Positions 26,548-36,170 of a stretch of 64,000 nucleotides of DNA are shown piece by piece (the first letter of the stretch is position 1; each line of letters begins with the position of its first letter). Origin of the DNA: DATLMR01 sp035634255 (GTDB lineage Bacteria > Acidobacteriota > Blastocatellia > UBA7656). A program made the translations under genes and the position numbers. The notes below the pieces were generated by a model that was given only the letters and a program-made list of their open reading frames with translations, was not told the origin of the DNA and made no database searches. The stretch is from contig DASQDI010000153.1 in the NCBI GenBank assembly GCA_035634255.1, forward strand, positions 5,934 to 69,933, read 5' to 3'.

Positions 26548-27378
26548 ATGAACTTAAACAATCCTATCCTAGTTAAAGAGATGCGGACCAGAATGCGGGG
26601 CAAGCGGGCCTTTCTGGTCCTGACCGGGTACGTGACCCTGCTGAGCCTCATCATCGGCATGATCTACATCATCTTCAAGAACAACGCCCCGACATCCCTG
26701 CTGAACAACGCGGGGAAGATACTGACGCCGGTGCTGGTCTACGTGCAGATGGGGCTGATCTGCCTGATGGCCCCCACTTTTTCCGCGAGCGCGATCTCGT
26801 CCGAACGCGAGCAGGAGACATTCGACCTGCTGATCGCTTCTCTGGCGAAGCCCTCGACTATACTCTTCGGCAAGGTCGGGGCGGCGCTCTCTTACCTCGT
26901 GCTCACGCTATTCGGCTCTCTCCCCCTGATAGCTCTGACCTACTCTCTGGGCGGGGTCGATCTGGGTGACATCGCGAAGGTCTACCTCGTGATGTTCGTC
27001 GCGGGCGTGACCTACTGCTCCCTCAGCTTTCTCTGGTCCACGTTGATCCGGCGCGGGGTCCTCGCGCAGCTCGCGAGCCTCTTCGCGGTCATATTCCTCG
27101 TCGCGGCCATGCCGGCTCTGGCCCTCTTCTTCTCGGCGCTCGCCAGCAACTTCAGCTCGGGCCCGTCGTCCGGCTTTCTCAACCTCGTCTTCCTGCTTTT
27201 GAGGACCAACCCGTTCGCGGCCATAGCGTCGCTGATTCCGGGCATCCCGACGCCTCCGGGCGTATGGCTCCCCGACGTTCCGGTTTGGGCGTCGCAGGTG
27301 TTATTCTATCTGGTGTTGACTGCGTTGAGCCTCTATTTAAGTTTGAAGAGATTAGAGCGTGTAAGGAAGTGGATGTGA
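26548..27378 (+). CDS. ABC-2-type permease
   Basis: 276 residues with about six hydrophobic segments (for example VTLLSLIIGMIYIIF, VLVYVQMGLICLMAP, YLVLTLFGSLPLIALTYSL, LASLFAVIFLVAAMPALALFF, LFYLVLTALSLYLSL). The EREQETFDLLIASLAKPSTILFGK loop is typical of ABC-2 permeases such as NatB/GldF. Its stop overlaps the GTG of the next gene as GTGA, implying coupled translation. The substrate is not identifiable. Confidence 0.88.
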   Translation: MNLNNPILVKEMRTRMRGKRAFLVLTGYVTLLSLIIGMIYIIFKNNAPTSLLNNAGKILTPVLVYVQMGLICLMAPTFSASAISSEREQETFDLLIASLAKPSTILFGKVGAALSYLVLTLFGSLPLIALTYSLGGVDLGDIAKVYLVMFVAGVTYCSLSFLWSTLIRRGVLAQLASLFAVIFLVAAMPALALFFSALASNFSSGPSSGFLNLVFLLLRTNPFAAIASLIPGIPTPPGVWLPDVPVWASQVLFYLVLTALSLYLSLKRLERVRKWM

Positions 27379-29480
27379 TAGAAGCGGGACAAAAGATAAG
27401 AGAGTTCGAGCGGCGGGTGATGTGGCGCAAGCGGTGGCTCGCGTTGCAGGACCGACTCGCGCTCGCCCTGACCGTCGGCGGTCTGTTGTCGGCGGCCTTC
27501 GTCCTTTACGTCAGACTGAGGGTGGTTGACTTCCCAGTCTGGGCGATAGCCGCCGCCGTGTTCGGCGTAATTGCCGCCGCCCTCGGCGTGCTCTGGTACG
27601 CCACCCGCGCGCGCGAGCGCGAAGCCGCTTTCCTGATCGACGAGGCTCTGGGCCTCGAAGACCGCGTCTCTTCCGCCGCCCTGATCATCGAGCGCGGGGG
27701 GCCGGGCAGGGAAGTCGAGCACGCCCTGCTCGACGATGCCGCCCAATATATCTCGGGCAAGGAAGCCTCGGAGGTGTTGCCGTACCGCCTGCCGCGGTGG
27801 TACGGGCTTGCGGCGGCCGGGCTCGTCGTGCTCGGCGTCGCGATCTTCATCCCTCAAAAATCTTTGCCCGGAGGCGAGGCGCTCGCCGAGGAACGCGCCA
27901 GCATCGAGATTGCGGGCGAGCAGCTTGAGCAGGCGGCGCAGGAGGTCGAACAGATCGCGCCGCGCGGGACCGAGACGGCGACCCTGGCGCAGGAGCAGGC
28001 GGAGCTTGGGCGGGCCTTGCGCCGCTCGAATGACACGCGGGCCGAAGCTCTGAAGAAGCTGGGCACGCTCGGCGAGCGCATACAGCAGCGCCACGACGAG
28101 CTCGCGAGCACGCGCGCCGACGAGATAGTGAGCATCGCGCAGAAGCGTTTGGGCTCGGCGCTCGCGTCGATTTCAAAGCCTCCCGCGAGGTCGAACGCTA
28201 AGGCAAGCGAACAGCCCGAGCCCGGAACCGATCAGGACAAGAGCGGGGTCGAGGGGTCTCCCGACGCGGGGCAGGGCGACCGTAAAGATGTCGATTCCGC
28301 GGCGAAGCCGAAGGGGAAAGATGCCGCCGGCAAGCCTGAGAACAGTAAAGACCGGCAGCCAAAACCTTCTAATATAAAAGAGCCGAAAGACGGGGCGGAA
28401 AGTAAGAGCGAAGATTCTGCGAAAGGCGCGGACGCGGGCGGGAAGTCGGGCCAACCGGCGGACAAAGGGGCGGATAAACAGAAGCCCTCTTCCGAGGCCG
28501 GGCAGTCGGGCGCGAATCAACAAAGCTCCGGCCAGAAAACCTCTCAGGAAAAAGGCTCTGAAGAGAAAGGGTCTCAAGAGAAAAGCTCGGGGCAGAAGTC
28601 ACCCGCCGAGGCTCCGAAAGGCGAGGGGCCGGGCGAGGAACCCAAGCGCGAGCCGGAGGCGGCCGCGGAACAGAAGGATTCCGGCCTCTTTCCTACCATC
28701 TCGAATTTGCCGAATGCGGTCACCAATGCGGTGACGGAACAGGCGGCGAAGGCACTCCCGAGCCTTTCGGAGCAACTGCTCAAGAAGGCCGAGCAGCTTC
28801 GCGCGAACGAGCTGAAGCCCGAAGACATTCAGCAGCTTCGGCAGGCGGCCGAGTTTCTCGCGAAAGACCTGTCGCAGATCGCCCAGTCGAAAGAGCTTCT
28901 GCAGGCAGTCGAACAGATGGCCCGCCAGATAAACCCCGAGCGGCTCGAAAGGGTCGCGGAGCAGTTGCTGAACCAGGAGAAGGTCCGCAAGGAACTGGAA
29001 GCTGCCGCGCGCCTGCTGTCGCAGAATCGGCAGATCAGAGACTTTGTCGCGGGCCTCCAACGAGACCTTGAAAAGTTAGAAAAGCCGGATCAGCCGGGCA
29101 ATCGCGGCCCCAACGGCGGGGACGAGAAAGGCCCTCAACTCGGGGGCAACAGGCCCGGCCAGGACGGCACGGGGGCCGGGAGGGGCGGGGGCCGTAACCC
29201 GCGAGGCGGGCCGCAGAATCCCGCGGCCGGAGATTCCCTGAACGGGAAAGGGAAAGAGACCCGGGTGGGCGGCGTTCTCGAGCGCAAGCCGGGCGGAGAG
29301 TACCTCTACCTTCAGACGAGGCCCGGCACCGGCGCGGCGCGCCTGCCTTACTCTTCGGCCTACCCGCAGTACCGCCGCCAGGCCGAGCGCTCCGTCGAGC
29401 GGAGCAACGTCCCGCCGCACATGCGGTCGGTCGTCCGAAACTATTTCGACGCGATCAACCCAGACGGCAGGAAGCAGTGA
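27375..29480 (+). CDS. DUF4175-like membrane protein with charged repeats
   Basis: 701 residues from a GTG (27375) that overlaps the permease stop and has AAGGA eight bases before it. Residues ~20-85 contain two membrane helices and ~140-160 a third, matching DUF4175-type architecture. A coiled-coil-like segment (~180-270) is followed by a ~140-residue low-complexity tract of Lys, Glu, Ser, Gln and Gly (275-420), a Leu/Gln/Glu-rich helical segment (~440-580) and a Gly/Arg/Pro-rich stretch; the last ~60 residues (GEYLYLQTRPGTGAARLPYSS) are conserved-looking. Such proteins accompany MoxR-DUF58 clusters. Exact function unknown. Confidence 0.75.
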   Translation: MIEAGQKIREFERRVMWRKRWLALQDRLALALTVGGLLSAAFVLYVRLRVVDFPVWAIAAAVFGVIAAALGVLWYATRAREREAAFLIDEALGLEDRVSSAALIIERGGPGREVEHALLDDAAQYISGKEASEVLPYRLPRWYGLAAAGLVVLGVAIFIPQKSLPGGEALAEERASIEIAGEQLEQAAQEVEQIAPRGTETATLAQEQAELGRALRRSNDTRAEALKKLGTLGERIQQRHDELASTRADEIVSIAQKRLGSALASISKPPARSNAKASEQPEPGTDQDKSGVEGSPDAGQGDRKDVDSAAKPKGKDAAGKPENSKDRQPKPSNIKEPKDGAESKSEDSAKGADAGGKSGQPADKGADKQKPSSEAGQSGANQQSSGQKTSQEKGSEEKGSQEKSSGQKSPAEAPKGEGPGEEPKREPEAAAEQKDSGLFPTISNLPNAVTNAVTEQAAKALPSLSEQLLKKAEQLRANELKPEDIQQLRQAAEFLAKDLSQIAQSKELLQAVEQMARQINPERLERVAEQLLNQEKVRKELEAAARLLSQNRQIRDFVAGLQRDLEKLEKPDQPGNRGPNGGDEKGPQLGGNRPGQDGTGAGRGGGRNPRGGPQNPAAGDSLNGKGKETRVGGVLERKPGGEYLYLQTRPGTGAARLPYSSAYPQYRRQAERSVERSNVPPHMRSVVRNYFDAINPDGRKQ

Positions 29481-29519
29481 GCCGGTTCCTTTTGAATCTC
29501 TTTAATAATCGAGGAGACG

Positions 29520-30005
29520 ATGGACCAGAGAGATAAAGACAGAATCCTGTGGAACCTCAAGTCACTCCCGCAGGAGCTTGAAGACCTGTTAGAGGGGCTT
29601 GACGAAGAGACTTTGAGATGGCGGCCCATCCCGAACAAGTGGTCGATCAAAGAGATCATGTGCCACCTGCGCGACATGGAGCGGGAGGCGTACCTCGCGC
29701 GCTACAACCGCATACTCTCCGAAGAGAATCCCAGGATGCCGAACGTGGACCAGAACCGACTCGCCTACGAGGGCGATTACCTGAATCAGGACGCGAAGGC
29801 CGCGCTCGACGAGTTCAAGAGGCTGCGCGCAGAGACGGTGCGGACCCTTGAGTCCGCGCCCCCCGAGCAGTGGTCGCGCGCGGGCCTTCACGAGGCCGAA
29901 GGCCCCATGACCGTCGAGCAGCTGGTCGTGCGACAGATCAAGGGGAATGACCTGAACCACCTCGTTCAGATGAAGGACATCGTTCGCCTCAAGATGCCGT
30001 GGTGA
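29520..30005 (+). CDS. DinB-family protein
   Basis: 161 residues with GAGGAG before the ATG. It is an all-helical DinB/YfiT-type protein: WRPIPNKWSIKEIMCHLRDMER supplies the first metal-binding His and NDLNHLVQM the second. Members are mononuclear metal proteins, some acting as thiol transferases using bacillithiol or mycothiol; the substrate here is unknown. It is inserted between the DUF4175-like gene and moxR on the same strand with short gaps, so probably cotranscribed. Confidence 0.88.
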   Translation: MDQRDKDRILWNLKSLPQELEDLLEGLDEETLRWRPIPNKWSIKEIMCHLRDMEREAYLARYNRILSEENPRMPNVDQNRLAYEGDYLNQDAKAALDEFKRLRAETVRTLESAPPEQWSRAGLHEAEGPMTVEQLVVRQIKGNDLNHLVQMKDIVRLKMPW

Positions 30006-30012
30006 CCTCCTT

Positions 30013-31050
30013 ATGCAAACACTCGGAGAGATAAAGAAGAGAGTCGATCAGTACGTCGGCAAGTTCGACGCCCTGCGGGCGGAGATCGCCCGAGTAATAG
30101 TCGGGCAGACGGAGATAGTCGAGAGCACCCTGCTCGCGCTCATGGCGGGCGGGCACGTCCTTCTGGAAGGCGTGCCGGGGCTCGGAAAGACCCTGCTCGT
30201 GCGGACGCTCGCGGAGGCGATGGGGCTCGACTTTTCGCGCGTCCAGTTCACCCCCGACCTTATGCCCGCCGATATCGTAGGCACGAACATCATCGTGGAA
30301 GGCGAGAGCGGGGATAAGGTCTTTCAGTTCCAGCCCGGCCCCGTCTTCACCAACCTCCTGCTCGCCGACGAGATCAACCGCGCCACCCCCAAGACGCAGT
30401 CGGCCCTGCTCGAAGCCATGCAGGAGCGGCAGGTGACCGTCGGCGGGAAGACCTACAAGCTGGACGAAATCTTCTTCGTGCTCGCCACCCAGAACCCTCT
30501 TGAGATGGAAGGCACCTACCCTCTGCCGGAAGCTCAGCTCGACCGCTTCATCTATAAACTGATCATCGACTTCCCGACGCGGACGGACCTGATCGAAGTG
30601 CTGAGGCGCACGACCGACGAGGAGACCCGCCGCGCGGAGAAGATACTTCAGCCCGAAGAACTGCTCGAAATGCGCAGGCTGGTCCGCGAAGTCATAATCG
30701 CCCCGCACGTCGAAGAGCTTGCCGCGGACCTCCTCCTCCGCACTCACCCCGCGAACCCGGACGCGCCCGCGACGGTCAAAAAGTACGTGAGGTTCGGGGC
30801 GAGCCCGCGCGGCGCGCAGGCCATCGTCCTCACGGCCAAGGCGAGGGCGTTGCTCTCCGCCCGGTATAACGTCAGCACGGGAGACATATTGGCGGTCGCG
30901 AGGCCCTCGCTCCGCCACCGGATGATCCTGAATTTCGAAGGGGAGGCCGACGGCATCAGCACCGACGCGATCCTCGATGAAGTGCTCGATTCGGCGGCTC
31001 GCCTGCAAAAGACCGGCAGGGCCCCCGAGACCGAAGGGTCCAAAGCCTGA
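30013..31050 (+). CDS. MoxR-family AAA+ ATPase
   Basis: 345 residues, eight bases after the DinB stop. Walker A is residues 53-60 (GVPGLGKT), Walker B LLLADEINRA (~117-126), sensor 1 FVLATQNPLEMEGTYPLPEAQLDRF. MoxR ATPases act as chaperones for maturation or metal insertion of partner proteins and nearly always pair with a DUF58/VWA protein, which follows 14 bases downstream here. Confidence 0.94.
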   Translation: MQTLGEIKKRVDQYVGKFDALRAEIARVIVGQTEIVESTLLALMAGGHVLLEGVPGLGKTLLVRTLAEAMGLDFSRVQFTPDLMPADIVGTNIIVEGESGDKVFQFQPGPVFTNLLLADEINRATPKTQSALLEAMQERQVTVGGKTYKLDEIFFVLATQNPLEMEGTYPLPEAQLDRFIYKLIIDFPTRTDLIEVLRRTTDEETRRAEKILQPEELLEMRRLVREVIIAPHVEELAADLLLRTHPANPDAPATVKKYVRFGASPRGAQAIVLTAKARALLSARYNVSTGDILAVARPSLRHRMILNFEGEADGISTDAILDEVLDSAARLQKTGRAPETEGSKA

Positions 31051-31064
31051 TAACTTTCTTCCCG

Positions 31065-32036
31065 ATGGAAAAGAAGAAGCCCTTACTCGACCCGGCCTTC
31101 CTGAAGAAACTCGACCGTCTGCGAATAAACACGCGGCGCGCTTTCCCCGGCACGATGCGGGGCGAGCGGCGCTCCACGCGCAGGGGCTCTTCGGTGGAGT
31201 TCTCAGACTTCAGGAAGTACGAGGCCGGGGACGACTTCCGCCACGTCGATTGGAACATCTACGCGCGCCTTGAGCGGCTGATGCTCCGGCAGTTCGTCGA
31301 GGAGGAGGATGTGAGGATCGACATCCTGATCGACCAGAGCCGGTCGATGCGGTTCGGGGAGCCCGTCACGAAATTCGACTTCGCGAGGAAGACCGCGGCG
31401 GCGCTCGCCTTCCTCGGGATCGGGAGCCTTGACCGGGTCGGGGTCATGGCCTTCGACGCGGGCATCAGGGGCAGGCTGCGCGCGATGCGCGGCCGCGGGC
31501 ACCTCGTCTCGGTGATCAGCTTTCTCGAGTCTCTCGCGGAGCGCGAAGAAGAGGCCCCCGACCGGGCCGCCAACCCGGACCCGCAGGCGGAGCCCGCGAG
31601 GGCCGACGCCGCGGCCGAGGAGGGGCAGGCCACGAGCCTGAGATCGGCTCTGAGAGCCTACCAGAAGGCGAACCCCAGGGCGGGCATTCTTTTCATAGTC
31701 TCGGACTTTCTCGACCAGAGCGACTTCCGGCAGGAGTTGAAGCTGCTGGCGCACAAAGGTTATGATGCGAACCTGATTCAGGTGCTCGCGCCGGAGGAAC
31801 TCGACCCGACGGTCGGGGGGGACCTTCTGCTCGTGGATTCGGAGACCGGCGAGGGGCGGGAAGTCACCATAAACGACCGTCTGCTCGCCTCCTACCGCGC
31901 GACCCTGAGCGAGTACACCACCTCCCTCGAAAACTTCTGCCGCACGCACGGGGTCGGCTACTCTCTGATGTCGGCCGGGGACTCGTTCGAAGACCTTTTA
32001 ATGAAGAACCTGATCGGGAGCCGCATGGCTTCTTAG
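31065..32036 (+). CDS. DUF58 domain protein
   Basis: 323 residues. EFSDFRKYEAGDDFRHVDWNIYARLERLMLRQF is the DUF58 signature and IDQSRSM the MIDAS-like DxSxS of a VWA-type fold; Asp and Ser/Thr residues further on fit. An Ala/Glu-rich loop (~160-190) is an insertion. The protein probably contacts the MoxR ATPase and the membrane proteins of this operon. Last gene of the operon; a GGGCAG/CTGCCC hairpin (32057-32076) follows but has no clear T tract. Confidence 0.9.
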   Translation: MEKKKPLLDPAFLKKLDRLRINTRRAFPGTMRGERRSTRRGSSVEFSDFRKYEAGDDFRHVDWNIYARLERLMLRQFVEEEDVRIDILIDQSRSMRFGEPVTKFDFARKTAAALAFLGIGSLDRVGVMAFDAGIRGRLRAMRGRGHLVSVISFLESLAEREEEAPDRAANPDPQAEPARADAAAEEGQATSLRSALRAYQKANPRAGILFIVSDFLDQSDFRQELKLLAHKGYDANLIQVLAPEELDPTVGGDLLLVDSETGEGREVTINDRLLASYRATLSEYTTSLENFCRTHGVGYSLMSAGDSFEDLLMKNLIGSRMAS

Positions 32037-32188
32037 ATTCAGCCCTTAAAAATATTGGGCAGCCTGGCGACTGCCCATCCCCTTAATAAACTAAGAGTGA
32101 ATGCGAGAAACCTGAGTGCAAGAGGGTTGCCCTTTTCGACCTCGGGGAAGAAGAGGGCTCGGACTAAGGAAACGACTTGAGAAAGAAA

Positions 32189-32815
32189 CTAGAGAGCTTC
32201 GGACGCCGCCGCCGCGTACTTGAACTTCTCGGCGGCCTGCGCGGGGTCCAGCACCGGATGGTGCGTCTTGCCATAATTTTCCACGATCTTCTTAACGTAA
32301 TTCTTCGTCTCGGTGTAATCGGGAACCTGGTTGCCTGACTTTTCGACCGCGCCTTCGCCCGCGTTGTACCCGGCGAGCGCCAGCTTCACGTTCCCGTTAA
32401 ATCTCTTCAGGAGCCACCTGAGGTATTTCGTGCCGCCTTCGATATTCTGTTCGGGGTCGTACACGTCCTTGACTCCGAACCTCTCGGCCGTCGCGGGGAT
32501 CATCTGCATCAGACCTTGCGCGTTCTTGTGAGACCGGGCCGCCGTCTTGAAGTTCGACTCCTGGCGGATCACGTAGTAGACCAGCTTGGGGTCGACCCCG
32601 TGCCTGGCCCCGGCTTCGAGAATCATCTTGTCTAATTCTGGGCTCCCGGAAGTGGGCAGGGTCGTCACCGCCTGCGCCTGTATGTCGGCCGCTGCGGTCG
32701 GGGCGGCTGCGCGCCCGTGAAATGCGAAACCGGCTACTACCAATGTCAAAACTGCGGATGACTTAAAAAGGACCTTCAAAGTTCTCCTCATATTCGAGAC
32801 AAAAAAAGACTGCAT
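32189..32815 (-). CDS. SLT-type lytic transglycosylase
   Basis: 208 residues from the ATG at 32815-32813, preceded by GGGGTAAAGGG; a TTG at 32866 would add 17 residues without a ribosome site. Signal peptide to about residue 36 (LTLVVAGFAFHGRAAA). The goose-lysozyme/SLT domain has the catalytic Glu in YYVIRQESNF, followed by SHKNAQGLMQMIPATAERFG, ALAGYNAGEGAV and YVKKIVENYG, all canonical. It cleaves murein glycan strands to 1,6-anhydro ends in the periplasm. The gene stands alone. Confidence 0.92.
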   Translation of the reverse strand: MQSFFVSNMRRTLKVLFKSSAVLTLVVAGFAFHGRAAAPTAAADIQAQAVTTLPTSGSPELDKMILEAGARHGVDPKLVYYVIRQESNFKTAARSHKNAQGLMQMIPATAERFGVKDVYDPEQNIEGGTKYLRWLLKRFNGNVKLALAGYNAGEGAVEKSGNQVPDYTETKNYVKKIVENYGKTHHPVLDPAQAAEKFKYAAAASEAL

Positions 32816-33123
32816 TAAACCCTTTACCCCTTGTTCGTTCTTACTGCCCGTTTTTGTTCTTGCCAACTTGCCAGGCTGACAACGACGCTTGCCAATTACA
32901 ACCAGACTTTTATGTCGTCTTGATAGATTGGATAATACTTTGTTCCTTCACAGACATCAAGATATCTCCAATGATTACAAGGTTTTCGCAATTTTCCCGC
33001 AACAGAATCGCAAGAGATAGGGGCCCGCTTTACTGAAACATTTCGGAAGTCAAACAGGCAGAGGGTTTAGCCTCTAGAACGTGGTTGCTCATCCGGGGAG
33101 CCATCAATATAATCCACGCACGC

Positions 33124-33747
33124 ATGTCGATGAATCCGGAGAAAATCGAAGAGTCGGTCGGTAGCGGCCCGGACTCCGCGCGGGTCTGGACCGCGGCGAA
33201 TGTGCTGACCATTTTCAGAATCGTTCTGATCTTTCCGTTCCTCTATAAGATCAAAGAAGGGGCCTTCGGGCAGGCGTTGTTTATCTTCTTCGTCGCGAGC
33301 GTCACCGATTTCGCGGACGGCTACATCGCGCGAAGGTACGCGCAGCACACGGCTCTGGGCCGGTTCCTGGACCCGCTCGCGGACAAGCTGCTCACGACCA
33401 TCGGCTTCGTGGTGATGGCGATACCGCATCCGGGCTTCCCTTCGATCCCGATCTGGCTCGCGGTGGCCGTGGTCGCCAGAGACCTCCTGATCCTGGCGGG
33501 CTCGCTCGTGGTCTACATGCTCACGAGGTTCAAGGACTTCAAGCCGACCCTGCTCGGAAAGGTCAATACCTTTCTCGAACTCGGGCTGATCGTGGTCTTC
33601 CTGTTTTTTCATTGGGGGGGCTTTCTGGTCTTCCTCCTCCCCCTCTGTTACGCGATTGTCCTCGTCTCGGTCGTCGCCTCCGGCGGCCAGTACGTCATCG
33701 AGGGGGTGAAGATTTTGCGGAGCCATCAACGCCCCCGACTGTCGTGA
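33124..33747 (+). CDS. pgsA: CDP-alcohol phosphatidyltransferase (PgsA-like)
   Basis: 207 residues from ATG 33124; a TTG at 33085 could add 13 residues and neither start has a strong ribosome site. The CDP-alcohol motif D-G-x2-A-R-x8-G-x3-D-x3-D is complete (ADGYIARRYAQHTALGRFLDPLADK). Four or more membrane helices follow (FVVMAIPHPGFPSIPIWLAVAVV, LLVFLLPLCYAIVLVSVV). Most likely the phosphatidylglycerolphosphate synthase of phospholipid synthesis; cardiolipin synthase-type members use the same motif. Confidence 0.87.
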   Translation: MSMNPEKIEESVGSGPDSARVWTAANVLTIFRIVLIFPFLYKIKEGAFGQALFIFFVASVTDFADGYIARRYAQHTALGRFLDPLADKLLTTIGFVVMAIPHPGFPSIPIWLAVAVVARDLLILAGSLVVYMLTRFKDFKPTLLGKVNTFLELGLIVVFLFFHWGGFLVFLLPLCYAIVLVSVVASGGQYVIEGVKILRSHQRPRLS

Positions 33748-33844
33748 CGCCCCTGCCTCGGGCCGCGTGAGCAGCAACGCTTTGACAGGGCCGTATCGAT
33801 CAGAGAGAATCTCTCGCGCTCGATAATCGATTTGAGGTTTAGCC

Positions 33845-35596
33845 TTGGTTTTCAGGTCACTGGGTCTCACCATAATCGCCGCCTTCGCCGTGGCCGCGAC
33901 CGTCTTCGCGATGCTGCCCGAGTACAAAGGCATCCGCGCGGGGCGCGCGGACGAAGACTACCTCCAATCCAACAAGTGCGTCTCCTGCCACACGGACCAT
34001 CACGAGTCGTGGGCGCGGACCTACCACAGCCGCATGACTCAGGAGGCCCGGCCCGAGTCGGTGCAGGGCGATTTCGAGCGCGACAACACATTCGAATACA
34101 TGGGCGTGAAGGCGAGGATGGAAAAGCGCGGGGGGGCCTTCTCCATGAACCTCACCTTCCCGGATAACACGACTCAATCGTTCGTCATCGAGCGCACGGT
34201 CGGCTCCCGGAGGATCGAGCAGTACGTGGCGAAGCAGGATGGGCAGTACATCCGCCTGCCGCTCGCCTACGACCTCGTGAACCGCAGGTGGATGAGCCTC
34301 AACGGGTCGTTTTTCTACCCGGACGGAGAGAACTACTTCCAGCATCAGGCCAAGTGGGATGCCAACTGCGTCTTCTGCCATAACGTAAAGGCCCAGCCCA
34401 ATTTCGACAGGAAGACCGGCAAGTTCGACTCTGAAGTGACCGAACTGGGCATCGCCTGCGGGTCCTGCCACGGGCAGGCCGCGGACCACGCGGAGGAGGC
34501 GAGCTCGCCCGTGGCGAGGACTCTTTGGAGGCTCTTCGAAGGGAGCCCGACGAAGATCGTCAATCCGAAAGAACTCTCCCCCGAGCGGTCGATGATGATC
34601 TGCGGCCATTGCCACGGCCAGAGGGTCCCCGAGCCATTCGACAGGATTCAGGAGATTTTAGGTAAGGGCGACCCGTACGACGCGGGGGAGGACCTCTCCT
34701 CTTTTTACAAGCCCGTCACGCACGAGACCAGGATAGGGGACTTCTCTTTCGCGAACCGCTTCTGGGCCAATGGGTCGCCGCGCCTGACCGCTTACGAATA
34801 TCAGGGGATACTCCGCTCGGCCTGCTTTACGAAAGGCGACCACGCGGACCGGATCAATTGCCTGACCTGCCACACGATGCACGACGGAGACCCGAAGGGG
34901 CAGATCACGCTTGAGAACCGGACCAACAAACCCTGCCTTCAATGCCATCAGCAATACGAGGAGCCCTCGGCGCTTGCTCAACATACCGGGCACCCGGTCG
35001 ATTCATCGGGCAGCGCGTGTTACACCTGCCACATGCCCCGCGTCGTCTACGGGATAATGTCGATCCACCCGACTCACGACATCACAGTGCCCGACCCCCG
35101 TTTGACCGCGACCCAGTCGGTCCCGAACGCCTGCAATCAATGCCACCTCGACAAGTCGGTGAACTGGTCGATCGAGGCCGTGAATCGCATGTGGCCTCGG
35201 CGGTTTGCGGATGCCCGTCGGAGCACTGACGCGCAGTTCGATCTGCCCGAAGGCCCCAGGGCCCTGTTCGCGGGCGACGCCCTCATGCGCGGGCTCGCGG
35301 CCGAGGCTCTGGGCGGGGGCGGCCCCGTCCGGCCTGACCCTCAATGGGCCGGGCCGTTCCTGCTTGAGGCTTTCACCGACAATTACCCGATTGTCCGATT
35401 CTTCGCGGCCAACGGGCTGTCGGCGGGGCATGGGGGGCTACCCAAGCCGGATTACCTCGCCTCCCGCGAAGCCCGCGAGTCGGCTCTGAACAGGTGGAGG
35501 CAGGCCTTCGACCCGTCGTCTCAACACCGCGCGAAGGCGCTCGCCGACCTGCTCAGGAGCAAGCGTAGGGACGTGGACATAGAAGTGGGGGAGTAG
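33845..35596 (+). CDS. Octahaem-type c cytochrome
   Basis: 583 residues; TTG start with GAGG seven bases upstream and an N-terminal signal/anchor (LGLTIIAAFAVAATVFAML). Eight CxxCH haem-binding sites are readable (CVSCH, CVFCH, CGSCH, CGHCH, CLTCH, CLQCH, CYTCH, CNQCH), and several further histidines could be axial ligands. The architecture resembles cytochrome c554/DmsE-like multihaem proteins with a long C-terminal region. It is periplasmic and electron-carrying or reductase-like; the substrate is not clear. A small membrane protein gene follows 27 bases later. Confidence 0.9.
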   Translation: MVFRSLGLTIIAAFAVAATVFAMLPEYKGIRAGRADEDYLQSNKCVSCHTDHHESWARTYHSRMTQEARPESVQGDFERDNTFEYMGVKARMEKRGGAFSMNLTFPDNTTQSFVIERTVGSRRIEQYVAKQDGQYIRLPLAYDLVNRRWMSLNGSFFYPDGENYFQHQAKWDANCVFCHNVKAQPNFDRKTGKFDSEVTELGIACGSCHGQAADHAEEASSPVARTLWRLFEGSPTKIVNPKELSPERSMMICGHCHGQRVPEPFDRIQEILGKGDPYDAGEDLSSFYKPVTHETRIGDFSFANRFWANGSPRLTAYEYQGILRSACFTKGDHADRINCLTCHTMHDGDPKGQITLENRTNKPCLQCHQQYEEPSALAQHTGHPVDSSGSACYTCHMPRVVYGIMSIHPTHDITVPDPRLTATQSVPNACNQCHLDKSVNWSIEAVNRMWPRRFADARRSTDAQFDLPEGPRALFAGDALMRGLAAEALGGGGPVRPDPQWAGPFLLEAFTDNYPIVRFFAANGLSAGHGGLPKPDYLASREARESALNRWRQAFDPSSQHRAKALADLLRSKRRDVDIEVGE

Positions 35597-35623
35597 AGAG
35601 GCCGGCGGCCGGACGGATAGAAG

Positions 35624-36073
35624 ATGACGAAGAGCAAAGCGGACAGTGAAAAAGCGGAGAATGCGTGGACTCCGGGGACGGTCTTTCAGGGCTGGGCCTC
35701 TATCGCCTTCTGGATGATCTTCGGGCTACTCCTTGAAGGCTTCCTTGGGTATAAGATCCCCGGCTACCTGGAGGACGCGCAGAGGCGGGAACTCTTCAGG
35801 CTCGCGCACACGCACGGGACTTTCCTCGGCCTGGTCCTCATCGCGGCGGCTCTCACCTTTAAGGTCGGAGCGTCTGCCCCGCCTCGCCTGGCGGTCCGCG
35901 CGCTGCGGGCGGGAGCCATCCTCATGCCTTTAGGCTTCTTTCTGGCCGGAGTCTGGCACCCAGAAGGCGACCCCGGCATCGCCATCTGGCTCGTCCCCCC
36001 TGCCGCCCTGCTCGTCATCTTCGGGGCCATCTCCATCGCCCTATCCGCCCGAAAAAAAAGCTCCGGTGCCTAA
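35624..36073 (+). CDS. Small four-helix membrane protein
   Basis: 149 residues with four predicted membrane helices (SIAFWMIFGLLLEGFLG; FLGLVLIAAALTFKVG; ALRAGAILMPLGFFLAGVW; IAIWLVPPAALLVIFGAISIAL). No catalytic or haem motif, though several histidines (LAHTHGTF, VWHPEG) are near the membrane. Probably cotranscribed with the multihaem cytochrome and might anchor or couple it; this is inferred from position. Confidence 0.6.
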   Translation: MTKSKADSEKAENAWTPGTVFQGWASIAFWMIFGLLLEGFLGYKIPGYLEDAQRRELFRLAHTHGTFLGLVLIAAALTFKVGASAPPRLAVRALRAGAILMPLGFFLAGVWHPEGDPGIAIWLVPPAALLVIFGAISIALSARKKSSGA

Positions 36074-36170
36074 TTCTTTTAACCTCGCGGCTTTTCAACC
36101 GGTATTTATCTACTTTTAATCTCTTAACTTACATGCTTATATGAAACTTGCTTGTAAGAATGATAAAAAA

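Noticed and set aside
36128..36158. CTTACA/TGTAAG inverted repeat upstream of dnaK
   Set aside because: Six-base arms with a 19-base middle; too weak beside the HAIR-like site to be called an operator.
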